Source: Nitrobacter sp963807355 (GTDB taxonomy: Bacteria; Pseudomonadota; Alphaproteobacteria; Rhizobiales; Xanthobacteraceae). Taken from it: DNA of 64,000 nt. Positions 20,071 to 29,378 of this stretch are shown piece by piece (the first letter of the stretch is position 1; each line of letters begins with the position of its first letter). The notes under the pieces are model-generated. The model was not told the origin of the DNA, searched no databases, and saw only the letters and a list, made by a program, of their open reading frames with translations. The stretch is taken from the NCBI GenBank assembly GCA_963807355.1, contig CAWEBX010000024.1, positions 43,558-107,557 of the forward strand. Direction: 5' to 3'. The position numbers and the translations under genes were made by a program.

Positions 20071-20826
20071 ATGAGGCGACTGACAGATGGCCGTGTTTCG
20101 GTGCAGCAGAACGGATGTTCAACACTGTCTCCCGATGCGCACATCAAGAACATTGTTAAAGCCATCTCGAAAGAAGCGGTGTTCCTGGGCTTGAACCTTC
20201 CCGCAAATATTGTCGCCGAAATTGACGCCTTTGCGCGCTCTGAGCCGCTTCACGCCAATTACGACCCGCATGGCCCCACTTTCCAATATGCAGACGTCCG
20301 CCGAGGCAAGACCCGAGACGGACGATCGGTTCCGATAGGTGGCATTCGAGAGCCGACCCGCTGCCCTGCTGTACAGGCGGTCGTAAATGATCCCGTACTG
20401 CGATCCATCGTCCGCAATTACCTCGGGCACGAACCACGTGAGGTGATGACGATTATCAATTGGAGCTTCGCGTCTGACTTTTCGGACGAGGAGCGACGAC
20501 GATTAAGGCATCACGTTATCGATTATCATTATGACTTTGGCGGATACAATTTTGTTTACGCCAGCTTCTACATCAGCGATACCGACCGCTACTCCGGGGC
20601 GCATGTCATGATGAAGCGCTCTCACAATCGAAAGCCGCTTCGAATGCTTCTCGGCTCGGCGTCCGCAAGCGAAGCCCGTGTGCGTAAGCAATTTGGCATT
20701 GAGAACGAAATCACCATCGAGGGTCCGGCGGGCACCGGCTTCGTTCAGGATACATCATGTTATCACCGTGCAACTCCGCCAACTCACGGTGATCGTCTCA
20801 TGCTTGCGGTACGTTTTATCAATTGA
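20071..20826 (+). CDS. Phytanoyl-CoA dioxygenase-like Fe(II)/2-oxoglutarate oxygenase
   Basis: The 251-residue product has the jelly-roll 2OG-oxygenase signature. The HxD metal-binding pair is in DYHYDFGGYNF, the distal His in DTSCYHRATPP, and the 2OG-binding Arg in DRLMLAVRFIN at the very end. Such enzymes hydroxylate small molecules or lipids; the substrate is not evident. The ATG follows TATGGGGGT. The frame is undamaged and its lower GC than the flanking core suggests acquisition with the island. It stands alone, between debris and an IS5-type remnant. Confidence 0.75.
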   Translation: MRRLTDGRVSVQQNGCSTLSPDAHIKNIVKAISKEAVFLGLNLPANIVAEIDAFARSEPLHANYDPHGPTFQYADVRRGKTRDGRSVPIGGIREPTRCPAVQAVVNDPVLRSIVRNYLGHEPREVMTIINWSFASDFSDEERRRLRHHVIDYHYDFGGYNFVYASFYISDTDRYSGAHVMMKRSHNRKPLRMLLGSASASEARVRKQFGIENEITIEGPAGTGFVQDTSCYHRATPPTHGDRLMLAVRFIN

Positions 20827-20849
20827 AGGGTTTCACCAATAATGGCTCG

Positions 20850-21340
20850 CCTCCCGAACCATTAAATAGTGCGGGCCGCCGATTACTAGGGTCGGACCCA
20901 TAACCAGTGACTGAGCACCGCATCGAACTGGTTGGAAATTGATGCGAACAGCATCACAGGTCGTGACGATGGGACGGAAGTCGTTCCAGCGACGGAACGC
21001 GCGCTCGACGGCGATGCGCTCGGCATCGCGCTCTTTCCACTCGACTTGCCGGCGGATAGCATCGCTGTCGTAGCCCTTGTCGCCGTGCAGGATCGCGGAA
21101 CGTAGCATCTCTTCGAGCAGAACCGCTCCAGCGGTGCAATCGGTTATCAGACCTCGGTCAGCAAGAACGCGACGGGACGGGATGACACTCGGCGTCAGTC
21201 TACCTATGCGCCGTTCGCTGCCCAGGCTAATGACCCGCCGATCATCGACCGTGGCTTGCCGCGCGTATCGTTAGGCAGAAGCGGCTTGAGCCGAGCGAAC
21301 TGATCCTTGAGGGCGGCCTCCTGTCGAAGACCGTAAATCA
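20850..21340 (-). pseudogene. IS5-family transposase remnant
   Basis: The minus strand encodes pieces of a DDE transposase: KDQFARLKPLLPNDTRGKPR near 21280, then LHGDKGYDSDAIRRQVEWKE and AERIAVERAFRRWNDFRPIV from 21110 to 20960. Frames change several times and much of the catalytic domain is missing. A sequence similar to its 3' end recurs at 22845-22906. Confidence 0.7.
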
Positions 21341-21458
21341 CAAACTCAGCGCGGAAGGGATGATTTTAAGGGTCCCACAGGGCGCACCTATAGTATAGGT
21401 AGGAAGCGTTGCCATTCATACGGTTGGAATGGGCTCCCAGCACGAAAGAGACTAGAGA

Positions 21459-22427
21459 TTGCATCCTACTTCGAACGTTGCGACCAAAACGTCCCTGCAG
21501 GACCTGATCGAGCGAATTGGCACAGAACATGTTGAGCGGCGGCTGAAAATCGAAGTCGAGCACGAGGCGCAGCTGTTTGGACAGGGACTGATCTTCTTCA
21601 ATCTTGAAAACTGGTACTCAGCGCCGTGGATTATCAGAACTGCACTGAAGCTGACTGGACTTTATGGCCGTGCGCGTCGAAACGCTGACCACGTCGTAGT
21701 CAAACAACATAGTGTGGCTTTCGCCAATCTTCCCCCGGCATTTGACAATTTTGCTATCCTCCACATCAGCGATCTGCATGCCGACATAAGTGTAGGCGCG
21801 ATGCGGCATCTGGTCAGCGTGGTCGGCGACCTTCAATATGACATTTGCGTCTTAACCGGCGACTATTGCGGTAAGACATATGGTCCGTTCGAAAAAAGCC
21901 TAGAAATCATCGATGAACTGCAGGCCGAATTGAAGGGGCCAGTTTATGGGGTGCTTGGTAACCACGACAGCATCCGTATGGCCCCTTCAATGGAAGCCAT
22001 GGGGATCTGCATGCTGTTCAACGAGTGCGAACCGATCGTTCGCGACAGACAACGCATTTTTCTGGCGGGCGTTGACGATCCGCATTTCTATCGGGCAGAT
22101 GACATTGAGAAAGCCGCGTCGCAAATTCCTTCAGATGCCTTTTCGATTTTGTTAGCGCACACGCCGGAGGTTTACGATCGAGCGATGAGGGCCAAATTCG
22201 ATCTCATGTTATGCGGACACACCCACGGAGGCCAGCTTTGCCTACCCGGTGGAGTTCCAATCAAGCTTGAAGCAGCATTACCTCGATTCATGGGCGCTGG
22301 ACCATGGCGCCATGGCGGCATGGTCGGATTTACCTCGGTGGGCGCCGGCACGAGCCTTTTGCCGGTGCGCTTAAATTGCCCGCCGGAGATAATACTGCAT
22401 ACCTTGCGGTGCTGCCCGTCGCGCTAG
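21459..22427 (+). CDS. Calcineurin-like metallophosphoesterase (YkuE/YaeI-like)
   Basis: The 322-residue frame contains a full set of dimetal phosphoesterase motifs: SDLHAD (DxH) near residue 109, TGDYCG, the GNHDS box near 174, an LLAHTPE His and the GHTHGGQLCLPGG box near 252. Proteins of this type hydrolyse phosphodiesters or lipid pyrophosphates (UDP-diacylglucosamine hydrolases are relatives). The N-terminal about 90 residues have no strong membrane anchor. The start is uncertain: TTG 21459 is used because no ATG lies before the domain. The gene is intact despite being surrounded by IS relics. Confidence 0.8.
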   Translation: MHPTSNVATKTSLQDLIERIGTEHVERRLKIEVEHEAQLFGQGLIFFNLENWYSAPWIIRTALKLTGLYGRARRNADHVVVKQHSVAFANLPPAFDNFAILHISDLHADISVGAMRHLVSVVGDLQYDICVLTGDYCGKTYGPFEKSLEIIDELQAELKGPVYGVLGNHDSIRMAPSMEAMGICMLFNECEPIVRDRQRIFLAGVDDPHFYRADDIEKAASQIPSDAFSILLAHTPEVYDRAMRAKFDLMLCGHTHGGQLCLPGGVPIKLEAALPRFMGAGPWRHGGMVGFTSVGAGTSLLPVRLNCPPEIILHTLRCCPSR

Positions 22428-22625
22428 CTTACGCGCAGGTCCAGGCCGAAAAACAAAACGCGGTATCAAATCAGAGCCAGCTCGAGGCATGAAATAGCGA
22501 AAGGAGCCTCATGGTATTAATTAAAGTACCGTGAGGCTTCCAAACGAGGTGCCCGCGGTATCGAGAAGGCCGCAGGATGGTGAGGGGCAGAACAGGTCAG
22601 CGACTTCGACTATCGAAGCTCACAA

Positions 22626-22838
22626 GTGCTCCTGCGGCTCGACCAAAGTTCGGTGGACCTCAGCGCGAGCGGCGTGCATCAACGACCTTATGGTTGGCCG
22701 CTGACATGGACCCGCTTGTACGGCCAGGGACGAGTGTTTTATACGGCGCTCGGGCATGAAGCAGCGGTTTGGCGAGACCCCCGCTACCAGCGAGTCCTCA
22801 CTAATGCTATTCTTTGGGCCATGCGGCGGCTGTCCTAG
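22626..22838 (+). pseudogene. ThuA-like domain, C-terminal fragment
   Basis: About 70 residues match the end of the ThuA (class I glutamine amidotransferase-like, trehalose-utilisation) domain: LLRLDQSSVDLSASGVH, then YGQGRVFYTALGHEAAVWRD and ILWAMRRL. The rest of the domain is missing; the sequence just upstream holds no matching frame. It is a relic stranded between IS remnants. Confidence 0.7.
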
Positions 22839-22844
22839 GGGCCG

Positions 22845-22906
22845 GAACTTATAACCAGTAACTGACAGCGCAGCGATGCAGACGGCTGCGAGGAAATTGA
22901 TTGCGA
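22845..22906 (-). mobile_element. 3' end of an IS5-type element
   Basis: Read on the minus strand this resembles the last codons and end of the transposase at 20880-20950 (INFLAAVCIAA then a degenerate VSYWL). Only about 60 bp remain. Confidence 0.45.
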
Positions 22907-22987
22907 GACGATCCGCGTTTAGGTTGTTTTAGGAGACCTTCAGCCCCTCGCATCGTCAGATCCGTTCAACAGCTTCTTGTTCACCCG

Positions 22988-23440
22988 TCAGCCAGCTCTG
23001 CGACGCAACGCCGTAATCCGGCGATATCCGTAGCGGCCATATTGGCGGGCAAGCTCGATGATGTCGGCCGTTAAAGTCGCCTCGTCATCGGGTGTCGTGG
23101 GAATCTTGCGCTGCGTCGATCGGTGTTGACCTAGTGCCCGACACGCCCGTCTCTCGGAGAGCCAAGCTCGGCAGTTACATAATCGACGCATGCACGGCGT
23201 CGAGAGGGACGGAGATGTTTCCCTTAGCAGTCTCCGCTAGGATCAGCTTGTCTAGCGTCAGATCCGACAGCTCGCCGGAGCAGGGTGTTCGGTCTCCAGC
23301 TCCTTCAGCCGCTTCACCTGATCGTCGTTCAGGCCAATCGCTCGGACTGCGTCTGCCACCTGACGGCCCTGTTCCATCAGCACATCAACCTGCCGCAGCT
23401 TCGCAACGATCTCTTTGGCCGTATCCCTCTTCCTTGCCAT
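22988..23440 (-). pseudogene. IS3-family transposase (OrfA/OrfB) remnant
   Basis: OrfA starts at 23440 with ARKRDTAKEIVAKLRQVDV, passes through AVRAIGLN and then jumps to DDQVKRLKELETE, missing the HTH core by an internal deletion. A second piece (22988-23191) matches the N-terminus of OrfB: LSERRACRALGQHRSTQRK and IELARQYGRYGYRRITAL. The catalytic DDE domain is absent, so the element cannot move. Confidence 0.75.
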
Positions 23441-23620
23441 CGATCTTTATCCTCCATCCGAAAAACATACTTCAGGGAGGACCACTTCAAAGGGGGCAGA
23501 TCAAAGCCCGCATCGATGTCTCTGAGGAGATGATTATCGTTGCTAGGGGAGCAATCTGCTATGCACAACAGCCATCCATGATTTTGCAATGGGGACTTTA
23601 AGTGGGATGGTACCAAGATC

Positions 23621-24539
23621 TCAATGACCCGATTTTTGCTGACGGTAAAACTGAGTGATCTGGGCATATTCATCGCCCGCGCTAAAAGACGTCGCCCAAT
23701 TGTAGTGTTCCTCGGTGACGCGGGGGTCGCGATGGTTGAGAAGCGCGCTGGCGAGGTGCGGATGGTTGCCACCATAGACGGCAGCGGTCGAGGCGCCGGC
23801 CGCTCGGAACAGATGGGGGGAGACGTCGACACCGATCGTTTCGCGGGTGAGCTTCGAAATCAAGGTGCCAAGGTTTTTAGTCGTCAGTTGCTGCCCGGTG
23901 GTCGAGGTCCGAGCGAAGGCCGTTGGGGAAGTCGTCCCACCATGGTCCTTCGGCGGCTTTCACCGGCGGCTCGATCAGACGCTGCTGCAGCCATCCGCCG
24001 ATCGCGCCGATTCCAGCATTCCACAGCCGCGCCAGAATGCGTCGGCTTGCGGCATCAGTGGCCCGGGTCGTCGTACGCGCCGGTGGTCCGTGTAGCGATC
24101 GACGACGCCCTCATCGACGGCGTCTGGCTCGATACGGACACCCGAGCAGAATCGCATCAACGGCATCAATCGGTAGCGCGTGCTCCGGTCCGTCAGTTGG
24201 ATGCGAAGCCGATCCCAGGCAGGCGACAACGCCACGCCGTGCGGGAGAACATCTTTCTCCTTGGCAAACCAGATCAGCGCGGCCTTGGCATTGGATCTAT
24301 GGTTGGCCAGCGTCTTTGGCACCCAGTTCAGCGGAGCATGGTGCAATGCCACCATCCTGACCCGGACGGCGCTATAGCGTGCCGGGATCAGCTCTGGCGG
24401 CTGGTCAAACGCCTTGGCGATCCCCAGCAATGACGACCGCCAGTGCCGGCGGGTTTCTTCGGACAAGTCGGTCGCGGCCGTGATCGCCCACGATCGCGTC
24501 CGCGAAGGTGGGCTCCAATGCGGTGAGTGCCTCGGTCAT
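23621..24539 (-). pseudogene. Tyrosine-type integrase, decayed
   Basis: The start at 24539 (MTEALTALEPTFADAIV) leads after about 15 codons into another frame (LSEETRRHWRSSLLGIAKAF); one extra G in GTGGGCG near 24496 explains the shift. The core-binding region continues to about 24000, then sequence is lost, and the catalytic end reappears at 23863-23621 with SPHLFRAAGASTAAVYGG, HLASALLNHRDPRVTEEHYN carrying the HxLxH-like box and the Tyr. The first catalytic Arg region is missing. An excisionase-type gene lies 240 bp upstream on the same strand, so this was the int of an int-xis module next to the CBASS genes. Confidence 0.75.
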
Positions 24540-24617
24540 GGGGATGGCTCCTTGCGGCCATAGCGGTCATCGGGATGGCTGCACGTGGACGATAATGTAT
24601 TTTAGGATAACATCAAT

Positions 24618-24703
24618 AGTATATAGCTCGCATATACTTCCACATACGGTCCTAAACCTGGATCATCTACAGTCATACTGATGTACATTGATGTATTGAT
24701 GTA
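24618..24703. promoter_or_regulatory. AT-rich repeats between xis and int
   Basis: In the 240-bp gap between the excisionase and integrase genes there is an inverted repeat AGTATAT (24618-24624) / ATATACT (24632-24638) and three copies of TGATGTA (24679, 24689 and 24697) at about 9-10 bp spacing. The gap is much richer in A/T than its surroundings. Such helically phased short repeats fit binding sites for the excisionase/integrase or an operator; this is inference. Confidence 0.45.
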
Positions 24704-24776
24704 GACCGTTATTGCGGCTTACTCAGACATTTGTTGATGCCTGGCGCGGACCCTCACGGCACTTCTGACCGGCGGT

Positions 24777-25022
24777 TCAGTGCTCGCTGGTCGACAGGCG
24801 CTGACGCGACTTCATCCACTGCTGGAGGGACGCCTCAGTGTAGCGGATGGAGCGGCCGAGCTTGATGTAGGACGGGCCGTCGCCGCGCATTCGCGCCTTG
24901 GCCAGCCAGGACAGGCTGACCTTCATCACCTTCGCCGCTTCCTTCGGCGTCAGCAGCACCGTGGCCGGTGCAGCCGACCTCTGCGTTGTCGGGCTTCCGA
25001 ATTGTGAAGATTGCGAGGTCAT
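24777..25022 (-). CDS. Excisionase/AlpA-like helix-turn-helix protein
   Basis: The 81-residue protein has a MerR-like winged HTH: VLLTPKEAAKVMKVSLSWLA, then ARMRGDGPSYIKLGRSIRY and a final helix ASLQQWMKSR. This is the layout of phage excisionases and AlpA-type regulators, which bend DNA for excision or regulate int. I chose the ATG at 25022 (MTSQSSQFG); the frame is open upstream only because the end of the preceding effector gene runs into it without a stop. It is the gene nearest the int remnant. Confidence 0.75.
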   Translation of the reverse strand: MTSQSSQFGSPTTQRSAAPATVLLTPKEAAKVMKVSLSWLAKARMRGDGPSYIKLGRSIRYTEASLQQWMKSRQRLSTSEH

Positions 25023-25762
25023 GGCGGTTGGTTCTCCGTTGGATGATTTGGCGCTGGCGGCGCGCGTTGTTCCCTTAGTTACGACCTCTAGGCCGGAGAT
25101 AGCGAAGCGCTTGCGGTCATCCTCCTCGTCCAGTCGGCGCCAGACATGCCGCTTGCCATCCCAGTCCATGAGTGTGCGAGATTCGTCGTCGACGATGACG
25201 CCGAGTAGGAAAAGCAACGGCACGGGCGCTAGGCCGCCGAGGATAAACGAGACATCTGCGCGATCGAGCCCGTCGCGGCGCCTCGCGATCTCGTCCGGCA
25301 GGCCGGAGAGGCGGCGCACCGCCACTTCGGGGCTGACGATCTGACCGTCGACGAGCCCCTATCGAATGTCGATCATCACCTGCTCGCGTCGTCCCTTAAT
25401 CGAGATCGACAAAGCCTTCTCCAATGGTTCACCTTGCCAATCCCGCAGTCCTCGCGCTTCGATGATGATCACCTTGTCGCGTCTCTCCCGGCGAATGTCG
25501 CGGACAATCAGCGCCACCCGAGCAGGACGATGAGAGTGGCGATGAAGAACACGCCCCAGCTCAGCGCGGCCGAGCCGCCGCTAGACGTATCCCAACTGAT
25601 GATGAAGGGACCATTTGAAGTGGGGACGGTCACACCGATAGTGAGGCCCAACAGGACTAGGCCGAAGAGCGGGAGGCCGAGCTTAACGAGCGTGACACCG
25701 ACGGACCGACGCTTGAAGACCCAATCGATGAACGAGCGAGCGAAGTAGTTAAGCAAGTTCAT
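25023..25762 (-). pseudogene. cap14: CBASS effector: two-TM SAVED protein (Cap14-like), broken
   Basis: From ATG 25762 the product begins MNLLNYFARSFIDWVFKRRS, followed by a first hydrophobic segment (LVKLGLPLFGLVLLGLTIGV) and a second (WGVFFIATLIVLLG). At about 25515 one missing G in GGGTGG shifts the frame; the continuation ALIVRDIRRERRDKVIIIEA enters a SAVED-type domain, with DVSFILGGLAPVPLLFLLGV as the most typical stretch. An in-frame TAG at about 25363 (context MIDIR*GLVDGQIVSPE) is a CAG-to-TAG nonsense change. SAVED domains bind cyclic oligonucleotides; with two membrane helices the protein would disrupt the inner membrane on activation. The exact 3' end is unclear because the frame runs on into the excisionase gene. 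Confidence 0.75.
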
Positions 25763-26218
25763 GCCTCCGGGATCTCGACGGGCGAGGGAACGAGTTCCTC
25801 TACGGAACAGTGTGCACGAACTGGCGATCGTCTGCCACCAATGCAGCCTGACGATCAGAAGGATGGCAAAGTCGATGCTTCGTTCGCCGTGTACGAGCTC
25901 GAACATCGACATGGCGTCCTGGACGCTCGGCTTTACCGGAAAGCGCGGGTGAGAATGCCACTCGCCTAGATAGTTGAATCGGTCGTATTCGTTGCCGGTG
26001 CGCTCGAAGAAGGCGTCCAGCGCCTCGGCATGCGCCTCGAGGCTGCGGACGAAGTGGGCCCGGCCACCCGTCTCATTATCGATCGAAAGGTCGATCACGC
26101 GGAAGTGGCCGGGTTCAATCTGCTCGCCCATGAGTACACCGCCGATCTCCCGACGGCCGGCGGCGCGCAACGCCCGGCGAAGGCTCGTCCGCACGTCCTC
26201 TGCGATCTCAACCCGCAT
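25759..26218 (-). pseudogene. cap3: CBASS Cap3: JAB/JAMM deconjugating peptidase, 3' frameshift
   Basis: This domain of about 152 residues starts at ATG 26218 (MRVEIAEDVRTSLRRAL). It has the Glu-containing region REIGGVLMGEQI and an intact JAMM motif GEWHSHPRFPVKPSVQD (HSH, seven residues, S, two residues, D). In type II CBASS, Cap3 removes the CD-NTase from its conjugates. Near the end, after SCTLF, a lost base in TTCCGTAGAGG abolishes the natural tail VEELVPSPVEIPEA and its TGA at 25759-25761, which overlaps the effector ATG (ATGA). The shifted frame instead runs on into the effector, creating a false fusion. Confidence 0.8.
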
Positions 26219-27903
26219 CAGTCTTGCCTGGGAGCAGTTCGGCCAGCAGCTGCTTGAGTGCATCGACGTCGCCGGGCTCAGGGTCCGTGCTCCAAGGGTC
26301 GCTTTCGCCGACGTCGATGGGGCGTACGTCGAAGGGAGCCGTAAGATCCACCTTTCGGCGAGGCCGATGAGATACGCCGAGTACGGGAAGATCGTCGTCC
26401 CGGGGCGCGCGAGGAGATCGATGGCGAGGCGCGACAGATGCGAGGCAATGACCGAGACGTCAGCGTCATCCGCGATAAGCGGGACTCCCACATCGCTGGT
26501 CTCGGTATAAGGCTGCGGCGAGGAGTTATCGTTGGGCCACTCCACCCCCTGCATAGCGTACCAGCCCTCGATGCGCTGCCGCGCGGTGAGCGGGGCGGGG
26601 TCGACCTTGGGCCTCAGCCGGACGACGATGCCGCCCGCACCCCCGCCGAACACCTGGGCCCAGCACATGGGCTTTTCCGCTCGTCGTGCGATGGCCGCGC
26701 AGAGGTTAAACACGGCGGCGTCTGCCGTCGCGTCGATGATGAGATCGCCGAGATCGTCCCGCCGCTCTCCTGGCCGCCCATGACAGTCGTGCGGGTGATG
26801 ACGGAGCAGTCCGGCGCTGATTTCCTTGAGCCGTGCGCCAAGCGCCGGGGCCATGTGAACTCCGACGGCTCGCCAGTCGAGTTCGTTGCGTACTAGATTT
26901 CCTGAAGAGAGCACGTCGCCATCGACCAGCACGAAGCTGCCCACACCGGATCGGGCCAGCTGGGTGGCGACTTTCGAGCCGACCGAGCCGCATCCGACCA
27001 CCGCCACCTTGGCATAACTCAGCCGCTCGTATTCAGGGTCTAGACGGACGCCATCGAGCTCGGTGAACACGGTGTCGTAGCTGACCAGCGAACGCGATCC
27101 GCTACCGCCGAAGACCATCGGAACATGAAGGCTGCTGCCGTCGAATAGGATGACGCCCACCCAGTCGGATGCGTTCGACAGGTCCATGGCGAGGGTGCCG
27201 AACCCGTGCGTCGAGAACAGCTCTTGGAGCTCGTCGAAGTTCTTGCACTTGCGGCTAGCCCCTGCGGGAACGCGGACGACCACCGCCCGGAGCGTGTGTG
27301 GGTCGCCGCCCCGCTTCCTCGGTTCCGACCAGATCGGCGCAGTAGTATGCCCGATCTGCGACAGCTGCGCAACATAGATGCCGGCGGCTTTGTGCTCCTG
27401 GAGCTCGGCCTCGGCGCTCTGCCCTTCCTCGACCATGGACATGCCCATCCAAGATTTGCGGGAGTAGAGGAAACGCAGGGTGGTGCCGCGCGATTGCTGC
27501 GACGGCAAGGTCCGATGGTCGGACGGTGCTGCCTGCCCGGTCTCCTGCTCGGACGAGAGCAGGCGGTGCGCGCTCTCGATCATCATCGCGCCCGTGATGT
27601 CGGACGTCCAGTTGTCATGGCGATGCTCCAGGCACAGCTCTCCCGCTCCGCTATACTGGTGACCGGATAGGCGCATGCCATCACGCGGGAGTACAGAGGG
27701 AGGCGCGTCGGGGAAGAAGTCCGGATAGACGAGCGTCAGCGGAATCCTTCGCTCGCCAATCTCAAGGTCGAAGTCGGCTGCGAGCTGCAGGTTCGTCGCG
27801 AAGCGCCACGAGACGTTCACTAACCATGTGTTGCGGTCGGCAGAATCCCGATCGCTTTACGCTCAGCTTGCGCCCTCGTGGGCTGGTCCGCCCACCAGAT
27901 CAA
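26208..27903 (-). pseudogene. cap2: CBASS Cap2: E2-E1 ubiquitin-transferase-like protein, frameshifted
   Basis: The N-terminal E2-like domain has the conjugating Cys in YSGAGELCLEHRHDNW near residue 90 of the reconstructed protein. The E1-like ThiF/adenylation domain follows: AKVAVVGCGSVGSKVATQLA, the DGDVLSSGNLVRNEL stretch and LIIDATADAAVFNL. Type II CBASS uses Cap2 to link the C-terminus of the CD-NTase to targets, priming it. Two breaks are clear. Near 27825 a base is lost between LIWWADQPTRAQAERKAIG and LVNVSWRFA, so the start is probably TTG 27903. Near 26345 one T is lost in ATCTTACGG; the natural tail reads TAPFDVRPIDVGESDPW and ends at TGA 26208-26210, overlapping the cap3 start. Confidence 0.85.
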
Positions 27904-27929
27904 GCGAAGCCCTTGGGCGACGATGGTTC

Positions 27930-29103
27930 ACGCCGGGTATTCGGAAAGGCGGGCGCGCTCGACGCGGTAGCCCCCATCGCTACCGCCGCTGCGGCGGACG
28001 CAACATGCTTCCGGGCGGCGGCCCGAGGCGGGCGGCGGCTCTGTCCGCCATGGCGCCCATGCGGGGCTGGATACTCTCGACAAGCCGGCGGCGTTCGACT
28101 TGCCGGGCGAGCTCGCCGAAGTCGTGGCGGGCCTGGGCCAGCCATTCGAAGAACGCACTTTCCCGTTCGGGACGTTGGGGCCACTTATCCGCAAAGTTCT
28201 CGAGTGGGTCGGACGGGTTACGGATGATGCACTGTTGCCCGTCGTGCTCGATAAACTGATTCATGCGAGAGAGGATCGAGTAGAGTGCGTCCGCGATCTT
28301 CTCCTCCCCGTTGTACGCATGCGCAGCGAGAGTGGTGATGATGACGGAGATCGGGCGCTCGTCGTTCCGGTTGACGAACATGCCGTCGCGGTGCCGCTTC
28401 AGGATCATGATGGCGGATTGGAGCGGGGCCCTGACGCGATAGTCGGGGATGTCTTCGACATTGGCCCTGATGGACTCGGCGAGCGCGCGCCTGCGCCGCT
28501 CGAATATCGCGCCCATCCGCAGCCTGAACCACTCGGCGTATCCCTTCGGATTGGACCGCTGCCAGTCGTCCGAAATGTACTCGTACGTTGGCAAACGTAT
28601 GTCGGTGATAACGATGGCCGAATCCGACCATCGGAGATCGAGACCACGGGCCTCAAGCAGCAGGCGCTGCCGCGTCGCATTGGGAACGGCCGGGACGATG
28701 TCCATGTGGAACTGGGCCCCATCAGCATAGGAGAGCACCCAGCACCGACGACCCTCGCGCACGGTCTTTACCATGTTCTGGGCGCGGCGATAGGCCTTGA
28801 TCTCATCGCCTACTAACGTCTTCGACTGCTTCTGACTCTAGGTCGCTCGTGCCGAGTTTGCAAAGCATACAGACAGAGTCGACGTCGTACTCCTCTTCGT
28901 CACTCAGGGGGCGGATAGCGGTACCTAAGCGGAAGGAACCCCGAACGTAGACCCGAGGTTCATATTTGAGGACCGTTGAGTTGGGTCGATGGAGATGCGC
29001 CAAGCGATGCGTAGCTGCGGCAAGCCTGATCGTAGCGGGCTTCGCTGACGGCAAGCTCGTCTGCAAGTGCCGCAAGATAGTCTTCAGCTGTCTTAGTCGG
29101 CAT
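27930..29103 (-). pseudogene. CBASS CD-NTase (cGAS/DncV-like cyclase), frameshifted
   Basis: Reassembled from three frames. It starts at ATG 29103 (MPTKTAEDYLAALADELAVS) and shifts near 29003 into HLHRPNSTVLKYEPRVYVRG. The catalytic core is present: GSFRLGT, then YDVDSV (DxD), and after a second shift near 28822 the third acid in FHMDIVPA. The C-terminal helical part has PLQSAIMILKRHRDGMF and ISVIITTLAAHAYNGEE, typical of CD-NTases. The enzyme would make a cyclic oligonucleotide on phage infection to activate the SAVED effector. The 3' end is uncertain: one frame stops at 27980 (PPQRR), another at 27928 with EYPA and another near 27900 with SSPKGFA; a small terminal residue would suit conjugation by Cap2. 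Confidence 0.85.
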
Positions 29104-29378
29104 GGTTTTGGCCCTCTATTTTGCCTTTTCGTTCTAATGGCGCGCGCCCGTCAACCGACCACCCTTGAAATTGTGTGGAAAGCGGGAAGAGCGGGAGACA
29201 TCAGGTGCTTGGCAACAGCGAATCAACGGAAAGGTCGCGCTCCAGAACCATCAAAACCGTTACCGACGCCTGAGGTCCAGAAAGGTGCCAGACTGTTAAC
29301 GGCCCAACCGGTCAGAGGCGTAATAGGTACTCCTGCGGAAGCGAAGCAGGCATAAGCGAACCGCATTCGTCGACCCTG

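Noticed and set aside
25508..27820. A novel natural E2-E1-JAB-transmembrane fusion protein
   Set aside because: Hidden natural gene ends with overlapping stop/start codons in the other frame show three genes joined by single-base losses.
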